From positions 1,674,001-1,738,000 of the forward strand of contig JAGQDJ010000202.1 of the NCBI GenBank assembly GCA_022885665.1: 64,000 nt of DNA, in the 5' to 3' direction. The DNA is from Triops longicaudatus. Its lineage: Eukaryota > Arthropoda > Branchiopoda > Notostraca > Triopsidae. Below the pieces are notes generated by a model. That model was not told where the DNA came from. It made no database searches and was given only the letters and a program-made list of their open reading frames with translations. Of this stretch, positions 48,816-60,196 are shown piece after piece (the stretch's first letter is position 1; each line of letters starts with the position of its first letter). Both the position numbers and the translations under genes were made by a program.

Positions 48816-51800
48816 ATGGAAGACCCGCAGATCGGGTTAGTATGTGTTATTTTGATCCGATGAAAGTGCATTCCTTGCCCTAGTTATTGACATTTGGTGA
48901 CCACGTTTTGTAACAAATGTTTATAGTGACTATTTTTCGATGTTCAACACTTGAAGCGCATTGAAATACTGCGGTCACATTGCTAAATTGCAATCTGACA
49001 CCTTCAAAAGGTTAGGGCTCTTCCGATTTTTTGTTTTCACCGGGAGAAAAGAGAATGCCTTTCTAAGAACTATAAGAAAACAAGAGACCGATCTTAACTT
49101 ATGGCCCAGGAGCAATTACAGTATGAGAAAATCTTCTAAGTCCAAAGCCAGTGAATATTCTGGACCGTCTGCGTCTGCAGCTGAACGTTTAGCTGATTAT
49201 CGAGGAGAGAGCGGACCTCCCAGTATCTCCGGTATACCTTTTTTTTTACCTTGTAAACTATACCCAGAAATAAATTCATGCATTAATGATGTATCTATCG
49301 AAAATAGGTTCCAATCCGACGTCGCCCGAAAACGAATCCCAGTTAGCCCACGAAATGCCCGAAGTAATGGAAGGCTCTGCAGGATCTTCGAAAGACAGTA
49401 ACAAGGTATATCGTCAACAAATTTGCATCCGTCAGCTTTTCAGCGCACTGTAAGCAGTGTCACGACATGATACGTAATGCTGTGGCTGTTTGGGTGAAAG
49501 AGTTAACTCTCTGGAAATATTTCGCTGTTCATTAGTTTAGCTTTGTCTGTTTTTTTCGCGATTTTTTTCAGGCTGCTTTGGCAAAACAGAGTCAAGGTCC
49601 CATACAACCTCGAGTCATTGTAAGTGTTTCGGGACTTGCGCTGAACAGGAACCCCAACAACTAAAAAATTATCCATACAATTTATATTAATTTCCCTCAA
49701 CCACTTAGCTGATGATTACCAGAAGATAATTTACCCGGCTCATTGCTTAATTTTGCGTTGAGATTGGTTTACCCTTTCTTTTAATTTCTAACCGTTTTAT
49801 TTTATACCATGTACAAAATACGAAGCAAGATTGACAAATTCTCAGCACCATAACCAGGCATGCGGCAGTATAGTACCACAATCTTTGATTGTAGTGACAA
49901 GATAGCATGGGCCCTGTTGTAGATTCGGGTGATTTGACTGCCGGAAACTGCACGTTTCTTTATGGACCCTCTTTGAAACATCGTTATAAGCTCTGAATTC
50001 TAACGAAGAGTGTTTTGCGACGTTTTTTAGGAGAAGAAATTATCTTCTGGATCTTTGGGTGGTGGAGATGGAGCTCGACCGAAAGTTGTCACAGTAAAGC
50101 ATCCGGAATCCAATAAACCGAAACCGACAGTGAAGAAAAATAAACCTATTCAGGCAGACTTGGTATGGTTGTAGAATTTTTATTTTTTGTGAACTAACCA
50201 CCTTTTGTTTCAAATATAGGATATTTCCAAGGAATTTTCTCGTTGTAAAGAGGAAGGAGCTAAGCGTTTAGATTTGAGTAAATCCAGTGTAAGTTTTTCT
50301 TTGTTCTTAGTCTACTATTCTTATTGTAGAATTCTATATGTAAAGTGGAGCTTGGATGCTGGTTGCGGAAAAACGACACATGTTTAAGAAATAATCTAAA
50401 ACGAAAAAAAATTTTGTAGGTGACTTTGTTACCGCCATCAGTGAAGGATTTGACGCATTTGGTTGAATTCTACTTGTATGGGAACAAGTTAGCTTCTTTA
50501 CCAGCGGAAATTGGCTGCTTAGTCAACCTTCAAACCTTGGCACTAAGCGAGAACTCGCTTACTACATTACCAGATACTTTAGCTAATCTCAAGTCATTGC
50601 GAGTCTTAGATCTAAGGCACAACAAACTCAATGAGGTAAGAAAATGAATTATTCTCACTGTTGTCGTAAATTTTAACATCAACCGTAATAAATTCAGACC
50701 ATGTTCTAGCCACCTAACATTTAGGCGAATTGCATCATTAATACTTGAATAACATTGAAAAAGTCCTAGTACTGCGTAAACAACATGTGCAAAATGTTAG
50801 AACCCACAATAACTTTGACTATAGTCAACAGTTAATTTCGTTGCACCAAAGTAGTTTAATAATCAAACCCGTAGTGGAACTGGGATCATTTGGTGTAGAT
50901 ACTGAAAGAGGGAATTTAATGTACTTATAAGAAAATCGTAAAAGCTTTTTAGTACTCTGTCTGGGAATTTTTTTGTCGGTTTTAAGAACGTTTCGTCTTT
51001 ATCAATCTTCCTTTTTTACTGTTTGCAGATTCCGGATGTGGTGTACAAGCTACAGTCGTTAACCACGCTTTTCTTGCGGTTTAATCGCATTCGCGTGGTG
51101 GGAGATGAGATACGGAACTTGCACGTAATTCGCAGAAAACGATATTCGAATTTGCCTTAAAGTCTGTTAAACGGTTTTTTAATAGAATTTGACCATGTTG
51201 AGTTTGCGGGAAAACAAAATCCGCGAACTGCCGGCTGCCATTGGCAAATTGACCAATCTAATCACCTTTGACGTCTCGCATAATCATTTGGAGCATTTGC
51301 CTGAAGCTATTGGCCATTGTATCCAATTGTCGTCACTGGACTTGCAGCATAACGAGCTTCTAGATATTCCTCCCTCAATAGGCAATTTACGTAACCTAAC
51401 CAGGTTGGGATTAAGGTAATGCCTTATGAATATTTTGAATAGGTATATTAATTTATTAAATAGATTTATTCGTATTTATTTTATTTTCGTTCCTAATGCA
51501 CTTGCCACATTTGTTATCTGTCATTCTGTGTCATGTTGAATAGTTGTCTGTTTGTAATACTTAATTTTTTTTTAGTAATTTCCAAAATAGTTTCGTTAGT
51601 ATAAGTAATATCAATCCTTTGTGGGCGAACCACTTATCTAATTTTGTGCTAGATATAACCGGTTAACGAGTGTTCCGAAGTCGTTGTCGAACTGCGTTCA
51701 CATGGACGAGTTTAACGTGGAAGGCAATGCCATCAGCAGCTTGCCGGATGGCTTGTTGTCAAGCCTGAGTCATTTAACGTCCATCACGCTCTCGAGGAAC

Positions 51801-53091
51801 GCCTTTACCTCCTATCCGTCGGGCGGGCCATCCCAATTCATTAACGTGTACTCAATTAACTTGGAGCACAATCAAGTGGACAAGATTCCTTATGGCATCT
51901 TTTCCCGTGCCAAGAATTTGGCCAAATTGAACATGAAAGAAAACCAATTGACCTCGTTGCCTTTAGGTGGGGTTTTATTTTCTTTCACTGTCCTGAAAGG
52001 AACTTTTATTAACGTGTACGTCTCTTTCGTTTTTTATTTTTCACAGATATCGGAACGTGGGTAAATATGGTGGAATTGAATTTAGGAACTAATCAATTGA
52101 CAAAGATACCAGATGACATTTCCTTATTGCAGTCGTTGGAAGTTTTAATTTTATCGAATAATAGCTTAAAGGTAAGCTTGTGTTCTATTGCAAACTTCTA
52201 AGGATGAACCAAATGATATTGGCAGCAAATGATATTTTTTTTTACATTTTTCTTACTATTTTTCACCCGTGAAAGTCCGCGAAGTTTTTTTTTTTTTCTT
52301 TTACTTTTTTTTAATTCCCGTTTGTAATGATTTTTTTCTTATATTTCTGTTTTCTTTCAGCGCATTCCGAACACCATTGGAAATCTGCGCAAACTACGTA
52401 TTCTGGACCTGGAGGAGAACAAGTTAGAAGCGTTGCCCAATGAGATTGGCTTTTTGCGCGAATTGCAGAAACTCATAGTACAGTCAAACCAGTTAACATC
52501 CTTGCCGAGAGCTATAGGGTAAGAGTACCAATGTTAAAGTTAACATGTGAAAAGCATTGAAGATTCTTTACGAAATTTTCCCATGTTTGTAGGCATTTGA
52601 CAAGTTTGACGTATTTAAGCGTGGGCGAAAACAACTTGAACTATTTGCCAGAAGAAATCGGGACCTTGGACACACTCGAATCGCTTTACATTAACGACAA
52701 CCTCAATCTGCACAGTTTACCCTTTGAGTTGGCACTATGCTCGAGTTTGCAGATCATGAGCATCGAAAACTGTCCTTTATCCCAAATCCCGTCCGAGATT
52801 GTGGCTGGGGGACCTTCTCTTGTTATACAGGTAACGTAGAGGATTGAGATACATTACCGCAGCTTACTTCTCTACTCCGAGCTAAATTGCAGTCTTCTTT
52901 TATTTACTTTCGTTTGTTTACTTATTTATTATTTCCTTTAAATAAAACTTACCTTACATTTCGATTTATTGTACGAGGTCAGAAAATGTCCGTGTAAGTT
53001 TAAATTACGTAAATGTATATTTATATTTAAATATCGATTTATTTTTTTATTGCAGTTCCTGAAGATGCAAGGACCTTACCGCTCTATGTGA
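48816..53091 (+). CDS. SHOC2: Leucine-rich repeat protein SHOC2 (SUR-8/SOC-2)
   Basis: A scaffold that joins RAS-family GTPases and protein phosphatase 1 to remove an inhibitory phosphate from RAF, raising MAPK signalling. Fourteen exons: 48816-48835, 49122-49231, 49308-49405, 49572-49619, 50031-50162, 50220-50288, 50420-50635, 51029-51124, 51186-51415, 51653-51966, 52047-52171, 52361-52518, 52593-52830 and 53056-53091, giving 629 residues (human 582). A polar, lysine-containing N-terminal region of about 150 residues precedes roughly 20 LRRs. Conserved blocks are LYLYGNKLASLPAEIGCLVNLQ-type repeats, FNRIRVV, LEHLPEAIG, and the C-terminus QFLKMQGPYRSM. The first exon uses a GTTAGT donor. If it is skipped, the ATG at 49123 is in frame. 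The N-terminus is less certain than the LRR domain. Confidence 0.95.
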
Positions 53092-54749
53092 AGTTTCGCG
53101 TAGTGGAAATGAAGTTTGGATGACATGCTTAGTGACAGCCAATTTTGACACCTACCCCCAAGCTACGTCCCTTTTTCGGACATCATTGCGCACCTTATAA
53201 TTCAGCCAGACAGTTCTGCGACCTCCAACTTTGAGTTTCCCCGTACCTTTTGATCGGTGTGCCAAGTCAAGGAAAAAAAAATCAAGCGAAATGGAACGAA
53301 CCTAACCAGTTCAACCCAGTCATTAGCGAAAAAAAAGTATCTTCATTTTTTGGGTGGCTGACAGAAACCAATGACAGTTGTTGCGCGCCTGTTGGATGTT
53401 CGTTTGATGTTTTCTATTCGTATATTAACCCAGAAAGAAAACATTCAAATTTCGCCCCGCTTTTGTTTGTTTCCTGTCCCACCCCTCTTTGGTTTTATGT
53501 CTGGTCTCCGTCGACTGGAATGAAAATATGAAGAAAGTGCCGTTCACACAGTTTTTGATGGCCGGTGTGAAAAAAAAGAACTTTAAAAGCTAGAAAACTG
53601 AAGGATCTCAGCTGTTGAGAGTTTTGGCGCGAAAAACGAAAAGGAAGCAAGAATATTTTACAGTTTTTCTTCGTCTCCCTTGTCCACCGTTTTTTCCGAA
53701 CTAAAATAACAAGAGCTCTGCTGCTCTCCTTGCTTTGCTCAAACCATGTTCTTGTCCCCCCACCCCCTTTGAAAGCTATTTGGATTTGAGTCTTCTTCCT
53801 GCCCTTTCTACCACACATACAAGAAAAACGAGCGTCGCGATGGAAAGTTTTATCGGAAGAAGGGAATTTTCCGCGCTTTTATCTGCAGGGGAAGCGTTTC
53901 TTTCCCTGTGCATTTTCGAGTATTGGAAGTGTACTGGCGCTTTTTATTCCGAGCTGTTGGCCGAAATTGAATGAAAAGAAAATGGATCTGTTTGATCTTT
54001 TTTAAGAAGACAAATGCGCGAGTGCCATGTTTGGGGAAGTTTTTGACGAAAAAAAGGAAGTCTTTCTTGTCTTTTGGAAGTGAAACGACATTTACATTCT
54101 GGTCTAACGCACAATGGCTAGAAGTTTTGAAGTTAAGTAGTGGATGGACTTATGGCATGTCAGAGAGATGGACGTAAGTGATTGTGGTGCTGGTAAAGAG
54201 ACACATGACACTCAGCACGTATATAGAAGTATATACTCCTTACAGAACACGACAAGAAAAAACACTCAACACGTGAAGTTAGGGGCTCTTTTATGTTTAT
54301 AGCCTCCTTTTTAAGAAATATTAGTTGAAGGTGCCATGTAATTATCTTTCAGTGGAGCTGGAAGGAGAGGGATAACATTTTCAATCTAGCCTGTACATCA
54401 TGATTTCGGTGTTTAGCCCTGGACATGTTAAAAAACACAAAAATGCATGTTAGTTTCAAACAACCAAAAACTGAAAAACCCTCCCTCTTCCTCGAAACTT
54501 TATAACTGTTCTTTCCTGCAACAATAGTCCCCATCCCGATTTTTCAGTGTCATTTTTATTTCGTTTTTCATGAAAACTGGCCTTGACTGCCTTGTTTTCC
54601 GTTTCTTTTCCCCATGATGTGGATCTGGTCTTATGAAAAACTCCTTGTATTGACGTCCACAAAGAAAAGAAAAAATAAGTGCTTGCAGTACAGAACCGCC
54701 ATTGAATGCCATTTATTTCACAACACTATTTACAGTAAAACGCATGTCC
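53092..54749. other. Intergenic, between convergent SHOC2 and YJU2B
   Basis: Holds both 3' ends. The minus-strand AATAAA at 54712-54717 lies 33 bp past the YJU2B stop. No clear SHOC2 polyadenylation hexamer is seen. Short frames around 53.2-54.2 kb have no family resemblance. Confidence 0.5.
54712..54717 (-). other. Polyadenylation signal of YJU2B
   Basis: AATAAA on the minus strand, 33 bp after the YJU2B stop codon. Confidence 0.55.
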
Positions 54750-56119
54750 TCAGTCAGAATCATCGGTGCTGGTACCATAGTCCATGGATACTAACCCACT
54801 ACAGGAAGGAAGTGCAGAAGAAGGACCAGCTTCAACGGATGGCGGAGACACAAAGGCTGTTTCCTCTTGTGATATATTCTTGGAAACTATTCCTAACGCT
54901 TCCTTGGATAACGACGAGTTTAAAAGCTTCTTGACCCGTGGCGTCACCACCGTTTTCAGTAACAACGTCGACGAGGAGGGAGCTGATAGGAAACTTTCGT
55001 TCTCTATAGCCGACCTTCTCGCTTTTTGGCGTTCTTCCGGAGCTAGAAACGAAATGGATGTTAAGCTAATAATTGATCAATTGATGGACGTAATTGATTA
55101 GCTATTAAGTTTACTTTGTTACTTGACTTTGCGGAAAATCGTAAGAGTAATTATAATTTCATGTGACATCGGTCTTTGGCTTTTTATTTTTCACTTTAAC
55201 TGAGACTTTTCTAACGTTTAAGAGCAGAGCCTACTTTCTGCAGGGTTTAAGCGAAGTAGCGATGCCATTCTATCGTCTTCTTCCGATTCCGGAAGTAAGG
55301 GAATTGCCAAAGAGGATTTTGCCAACAATGCAGCGTCGACCATTGCTTGGATTTTCAATTCCTTCTTAGATTTCTGTAAAAAGCGAAAGAAACTGTTAAA
55401 AATTCTTGAGGAGGAAAAGAGACAAAAAGTACCCTAAATAACCCACGCAAGGCTTGATTGGCCTCGTAATCGTCTCTGAAGCGATCTTGGAGGGCTTGCA
55501 ATTTGCCCAGGCCAGGAGCGGCATCTTTGAGTTTGGATGCGTCTTTTTCACCATGCTCAAGCTTAAACATGGCATCGGTGCCCATCTTTCGGATGACAGC
55601 CTTATCGTCGGGAACTACTTGACCATTCTGCGTTGGATCCCAACGGTTTTCTTGCCGTCTCGCACCAGAGATTATCACGTAATCAAGATTCTGAGAAAAA
55701 ATATACATTAAAGTAAGTAATTTCTTTATTATTAAAATTACACAATGTCACTTACTCCTGGATCAGTCTTTATTTCGAAGTGATTATCGCAGAGATGGCA
55801 TTTCATTCTGAATTGGTAGACCGGCGTAGAGTAATACATGCCGATTTTTTTCTTTTGAGCGTTGTAACGCACGCCCATGCCAATGTGATTGTTACATCCC
55901 TCACACCAGATATTGTATGGCATTTCAAAGCGAATGATAAGAATACCCATGTGTAATTTACGGGCTCTTTCGCGTAACGCATGGGTTCCATGATACTTGT
56001 TGACGGAACCCATTTCGGGTCGCCAGTCGGGCGGGTAATATTTGTTCACAGACTTTCTTTCCGCCTAAACAGGATAGTTGAAGTTATTGCTAAAAATAAT
56101 TTTGTTCGTTTCTTACCAT
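54750..56119 (-). CDS. YJU2B: Splicing factor YJU2B (CCDC130)
   Basis: A nuclear protein of the CWC16/YJU2 family, linked to the spliceosome. Exons in transcript order: 56117-56119 (ATG only), 55756-56064, 55433-55690, 55235-55373 and 54750-55042, giving 333 residues. Family blocks are ERKSVNKYYPPDW, GILIIRFEMPYNIWCEGC, IGMGVRYNAQKKKIGMYY and FRMKCHLC, with two CxxC pairs forming the zinc site, then DYVIISGARRQENRW. Downstream are the coiled and basic region and an acidic C-terminus ending TSTDDSD. It is shorter than the human protein in the variable C-terminal half. The start codon stands alone before a 52-bp intron; the downstream exon opens with AERK, matching the human second residue region. 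Confidence 0.93.
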
Positions 56120-56540
56120 GTTGTTCCAAGTTTTGTAGCTTTGTACTCCACGACGCAATCAAGTTTGTATAGCACTGAAATGTTTACTACGGGACAGAAG
56201 TATATCGATTAAAAGAGACAAGGTAAGCATAAGTATCGATTCCTGAGAATCTCAATGTTTTTCATTTAGAAAGTTCCAGCGAAATTTCTCAAGAAGGCAT
56301 TGAAGGTTTGAAAATAAAATAACGGCGATTTCTAACTTATTTTAAGATAATTTGTAAACTTTTTTAGTTTTTGAGGAATTATTATTGTAATCCGTAGAGG
56401 TAATGTTCATAAATACAGTCAAACTTTCGCGAATCGCGGTTTGTTTCTCGCTCACATCTGTCAAAACAAGCCCACGTGCAACTGAATTTTGGGCAGAGTC
56501 TTTGGGGTAACATTGAAAATTTACTCTCAATTTTGAGAAA
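56120..56540. promoter_or_regulatory. Shared (bidirectional) promoter region of YJU2B and ZCCHC4
   Basis: The two start codons are 421 bp apart on opposite strands. The gap contains two TATCGATT elements (about 56204 and 56236), close to the DRE core, and a CACGTG E-box near 56472. No TATA box stands out. Confidence 0.5.
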
Positions 56541-59500
56541 ATGCAGAGTAGCACTGCAAGTGTAAATGTCATTCCAACTGACCTCTCATTAAATCCAAAA
56601 TGTGCACATGGACCAATGATCTTGTTTAGCAAACGACATGCTGGTGAATTGAAAACGTTTTATGCGTGTTCAGCTTGTCGTGACCGAAAAGAGTGCTCTG
56701 CTTACGTGAAATCTGAGGATTGGCAGCCCCGTAACCAAGCAGTAACTCAAAGTGAGCTTGACTCAATGCGCAATAAGTCTTCCAATTCAGAATCGTTCAA
56801 GTACAGTTACTTTCCTTAAATCTTCTAGATATGTGTCCAGCATATTTTTTTCCTAGTACGAAATTTATGAGGGATGCCAGGCTATGAATTCATTCATACC
56901 AGTTGTTGAATTGATCCATTTCACATCAACCAATTATTAATTTAGTAATTAATCTATTAGTATAGATGTAAAAAAGCTATAATTTATTTATTAATTAACT
57001 AATCAATTGGCTAACAATAATTTGTTACCTTAACTAATTTATCAATTACATGATTCAGTATTCAATTCATTACATAATTTATACGATTGCCATGTCTCAT
57101 AAAATTATTGTCAGTTTCCACTATTTTCGATGCTGTTTCGTAAATTGGTTGGTACACTGTCGGAACTATGTATTACTCAATCACCAAACGAAGGTGCGAG
57201 CATTTGTTAACTATTTGAATTCTTCAATTTCGGACTTGTTTTATTTATTTATTTTTTGTGTATTTGTTTATTTATTTTATTTTAATTTTTATTTTTTCCA
57301 GTATTTTGAGGATATTAAGATGCAGCCCAGAAGATCGCGCATTTTGCAGTACCTGTTCCAAGCTTTTAACCAATGAAGATAAGCCCCGGCATTTGGGCCA
57401 CGAAATTCGCCAAGGATTAACAAACGCTGATCTGACTCGACCGTCTCAGGTATTCTGATAAATGAGTTTCTCCCTTGGTTAAATTTACTATATTAAACTC
57501 TTTTTTTGTTTCTTGAATGTTAAATTTTAACTTATTTATAATTTTTTTTTACAAAAGCTCCTACCCGCATTGACGAATACGCGGAAAGAGGCCCAGTATC
57601 ATTTTACTGAGCGTTCGGTAGAAGTCGTAGTATCGTTACTTAAAGCTGCCAGAATCAAGAACGTAATTTCCATCGGCGCCCCGCGAATTCACGAATATGT
57701 ACTCAATAACGAGTCCACAATGCGTACATTATTACTAGACTTCGATTCCCGCTACAAGCAATTTTTCCCGGAATCGCTCTTCTGCCATTACAATATGTTC
57801 AACCATCACTTCTTCGACGGAACCGATTCTGAGGCAATTTTCCAGGAATTCCTGGTTGACGAAGACCCTCATTCTGTTGCAGTCGTAACCGATCCTCCGT
57901 TTGCTGGCCGAGTGGAACTAGTCGCTCAAACTTTAGCAACCATCCAAGAAACTTGGCAAGAAATTAATTCGTTATCAACTGAGTCCAATTTGCCCGTCCT
58001 TTGGATATTTCCTTATTTCATGGAACCTCATATCAAAGCGGCTTTGCCGCATTTCACTATGTTGGACTACAAAGTAGGATACACGAACCATGTTCTATTC
58101 AAAACAGGTAACCTGATCCTATTTCTGCCATCGCTTGCTCGTCTAAGTCGTTTTGTATTAATAGAACAAAATACTGCTAAGAGAAAAAAATCGCCTGTGA
58201 GGATTTTCACCAGCATTGATCCCAGTTTATTACCCTTGCCCGAAGATGAAGGGTATCGTTTTTGTGCCGCATGTAAACGATGGGTAGCGGCTGAAAACCA
58301 GCACTGCGAGATTTGTGACCTGTGCACATCCAAAGATGGGAAAACCTACGTGCATTGTGCTACCTGTCGTCGCTGTGTCAAGCCGACTTGGGCTCATTGC
58401 AACATGTGTAATACCTGTGCCCTTCCCGAACACCCGTGTGGTATAGTGAACCAGTTACAAGGATGCCGGAAGTGTGGCGACGAAGCACACAACTGGAGAC
58501 AATGCCCTCAACTGGTATGACTCATTTATATTCCTTTTGTCTTCTACTCGTTATTCATCACAGTATGTGTAGGTCTTAAAGCTGCACACATGTTCTATTG
58601 ATTAAATTTCTAAGTACGCGTAGTTTTGTATTTCTGTACGTACACTATTTGTAATTCAAGAGCTTACAGGCTTTAAATACAGCTACAATTGCCGTACAAT
58701 TAATGCCAGACGAAGTGCTAAAATATCAGTACAACAAAAACACGTGCAGCTCGATTTGGTAACTATTGCAGTAAAACCTCGCTGTAACGAACCTCCTGGC
58801 GTTGAAAACTATTCGGTAAATCCGAAATTCGGTACATCAGACGCTTTCTCTCTACACTTCAGAATAGTTTAAGATTCGTCGAGGTTCTCTATAACGGCAG
58901 ATTAGTAATCAATTTGGCCTGATCGTAGCACTGTCGTCCATTAAAAGAGGAAGAACACAGTGGTGGCATAACCGGTCAACAATAAAATTTCGATAAATTT
59001 AATTATTTGAGGAATAGAAAAGTGTTCCCCAAATCCGAAGTTCGTAATGTTATACACATTTTCTGACTACGCACGTAACCACGGAACACTCGAGCGCTTT
59101 AAAAGTGGTCAGCGGTTCGTAATTGCGGGGTTCATTATCGCAAGATTCTAAGAGATGTAAATTATAAGAGATTTTCTTGTACACCCGAGTAGCATTTTTG
59201 CTAAGGGAGACAACCTCTCAATCCACCAAACTGGAATGAGAAAGGTGTCCGTTATACAGTAAAACCTGGCTGTAACGAACATCCCACGGAGAGGAAATTC
59301 GTTCGTTGTAGCGGAAATTCGTTATAGTTCATATGGCCCTATAAAATCTATCGTTTTCCCTGTACCTATGGATCCCGTTCACAATAGCCAGTAGTTCGTT
59401 ACAACCAATGTTTTCGTAATCTTCGACTTTATATGATAGAGTTGGCATTCCTTTGAGATCTCTAGTTTTCGTATATTTTGTCTTCAATGATTATTTGTAC

Positions 59501-59823
59501 ATTTATTCAATGTGTAATTGTGCCATGCGGCCATTATTACGAACCGAATGTTTTCATATCAGGACTTGACGTTCTGCCCGCCGTTTCAGTAAACGCGGCG
59601 ATGTTTGGTAAACAATGAGAGCGTCATTTAACGGCTGGTGGTTCTGACCAAAAGTGCTCTTCTCTGTCGTGACATATCGTTTCGATTGGATTTTAATGTT
59701 ATTTTGACTGTCTTTTTGTTACAGGTTATCATGAAATCCCGAACGAAACGCGTTATGGAAAGTTCACATCCGGTGGAGAAGAAACTTCGCTCAACTTCTC
59801 ATTGGGTTGTTACTAACCTATAG
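56541..59823 (+). CDS. ZCCHC4: rRNA N6-adenosine methyltransferase ZCCHC4
   Basis: Methylates one adenosine of large-subunit 28S rRNA. Exons: 56541-56800, 57302-57449, 57558-58107, 58165-58514 and 59725-59823, giving 468 residues (human 513). The N-terminal GRF-type zinc finger begins KCAHGPMILF and contains FYACSACRDRKEC. A Rossmann-type methyltransferase domain follows, with the catalytic motif DPPF at about 248-251 and the block CHYNMFNHHFFDG. After it come a cluster of CxxC zinc-binding pairs, CCHC knuckle CRKCGDEAHNWRQC, and a basic tail. The last exon lies 1.2 kb away; AATAAA at 59848-59853 supports it. Without it, translation would stop one codon after the fourth exon. Confidence 0.95.
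58108..58164 (+). other. 57-bp stop-free intron inside ZCCHC4
   Basis: Bounded by ACAG|GTAACC and TAATAG. Its length is a multiple of three with no in-frame stop, so retention would add 19 mostly hydrophobic residues just before KKSPVRIFT. The human protein lacks this segment, which supports splicing. Confidence 0.75.
58769..59138. mobile_element. pogo/Tigger-like non-autonomous element 1
   Basis: The left end CAGTAAAACCTCGCTGTAAC resembles termini common in pogo/Tigger-type DNA transposons. A diverged inverted copy (ending near 59138) shares CGAACC and the CCNCGC core. About 370 bp, no transposase frame. It lies in the last ZCCHC4 intron. Confidence 0.45.
59257..59416. mobile_element. pogo/Tigger-like non-autonomous element 2
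   Basis: Starts TA|CAGTAAAACCTGGC, matching element 1 and the TA target preference of this superfamily. A partial inverted copy, containing GTTCGTTACA, ends near 59416. About 160 bp, non-coding. Confidence 0.45.
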
Positions 59824-59847
59824 CTCATAAGACGAATACAGATGTGG

Positions 59848-59853
59848 AATAAA
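59848..59853 (+). other. Polyadenylation signal AATAAA
   Basis: 25 bp after the ZCCHC4 stop in its last exon. Confidence 0.6.
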
Positions 59854-60196
59854 GGTGTATTCCCTGAAACGCAAATTTGATTACAGCCAGAGCCGGTAGG
59901 ACAGGTAGAATAGTTATAGACTGCATTCCTAGGTAGGAAGGTTGTTGACTCGGATGCGGTGCGGTTTTGTTCTTGCCTTAGGTAAGGAACTGTTTCTTTA
60001 GCGTCAGTGTCAAGGTCTTTTTAGTCTGCGTAGACGTGTTGGGAAGAGGAAGTTGGTCGTTTTTCTTGGGAAAGGGGGAAAAACGGTACAGTACAGTCCC
60101 GTGTGTGCCACGTCGGTGTGTATGGTGAAACCCTGTCGACGTTTTGTTTATATTTTTACCCTTTTTAAGTGACAGTAAAAGCTTAAAACAGCGACA
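59854..60196. other. Intergenic, ZCCHC4 to DM4/12-like gene
   Basis: Promoter and 5' UTR of the next gene. A TTTATATTTTTA stretch near 60145 is AT-rich but not a clear TATA box. Nothing else is seen. Confidence 0.4.

Noticed and set aside
54784..55101. Plus-strand frame of 105 codons
   Set aside because: It is the antisense of the last YJU2B exon, whose minus-strand frame, splice phase and acidic C-terminus fit the family.
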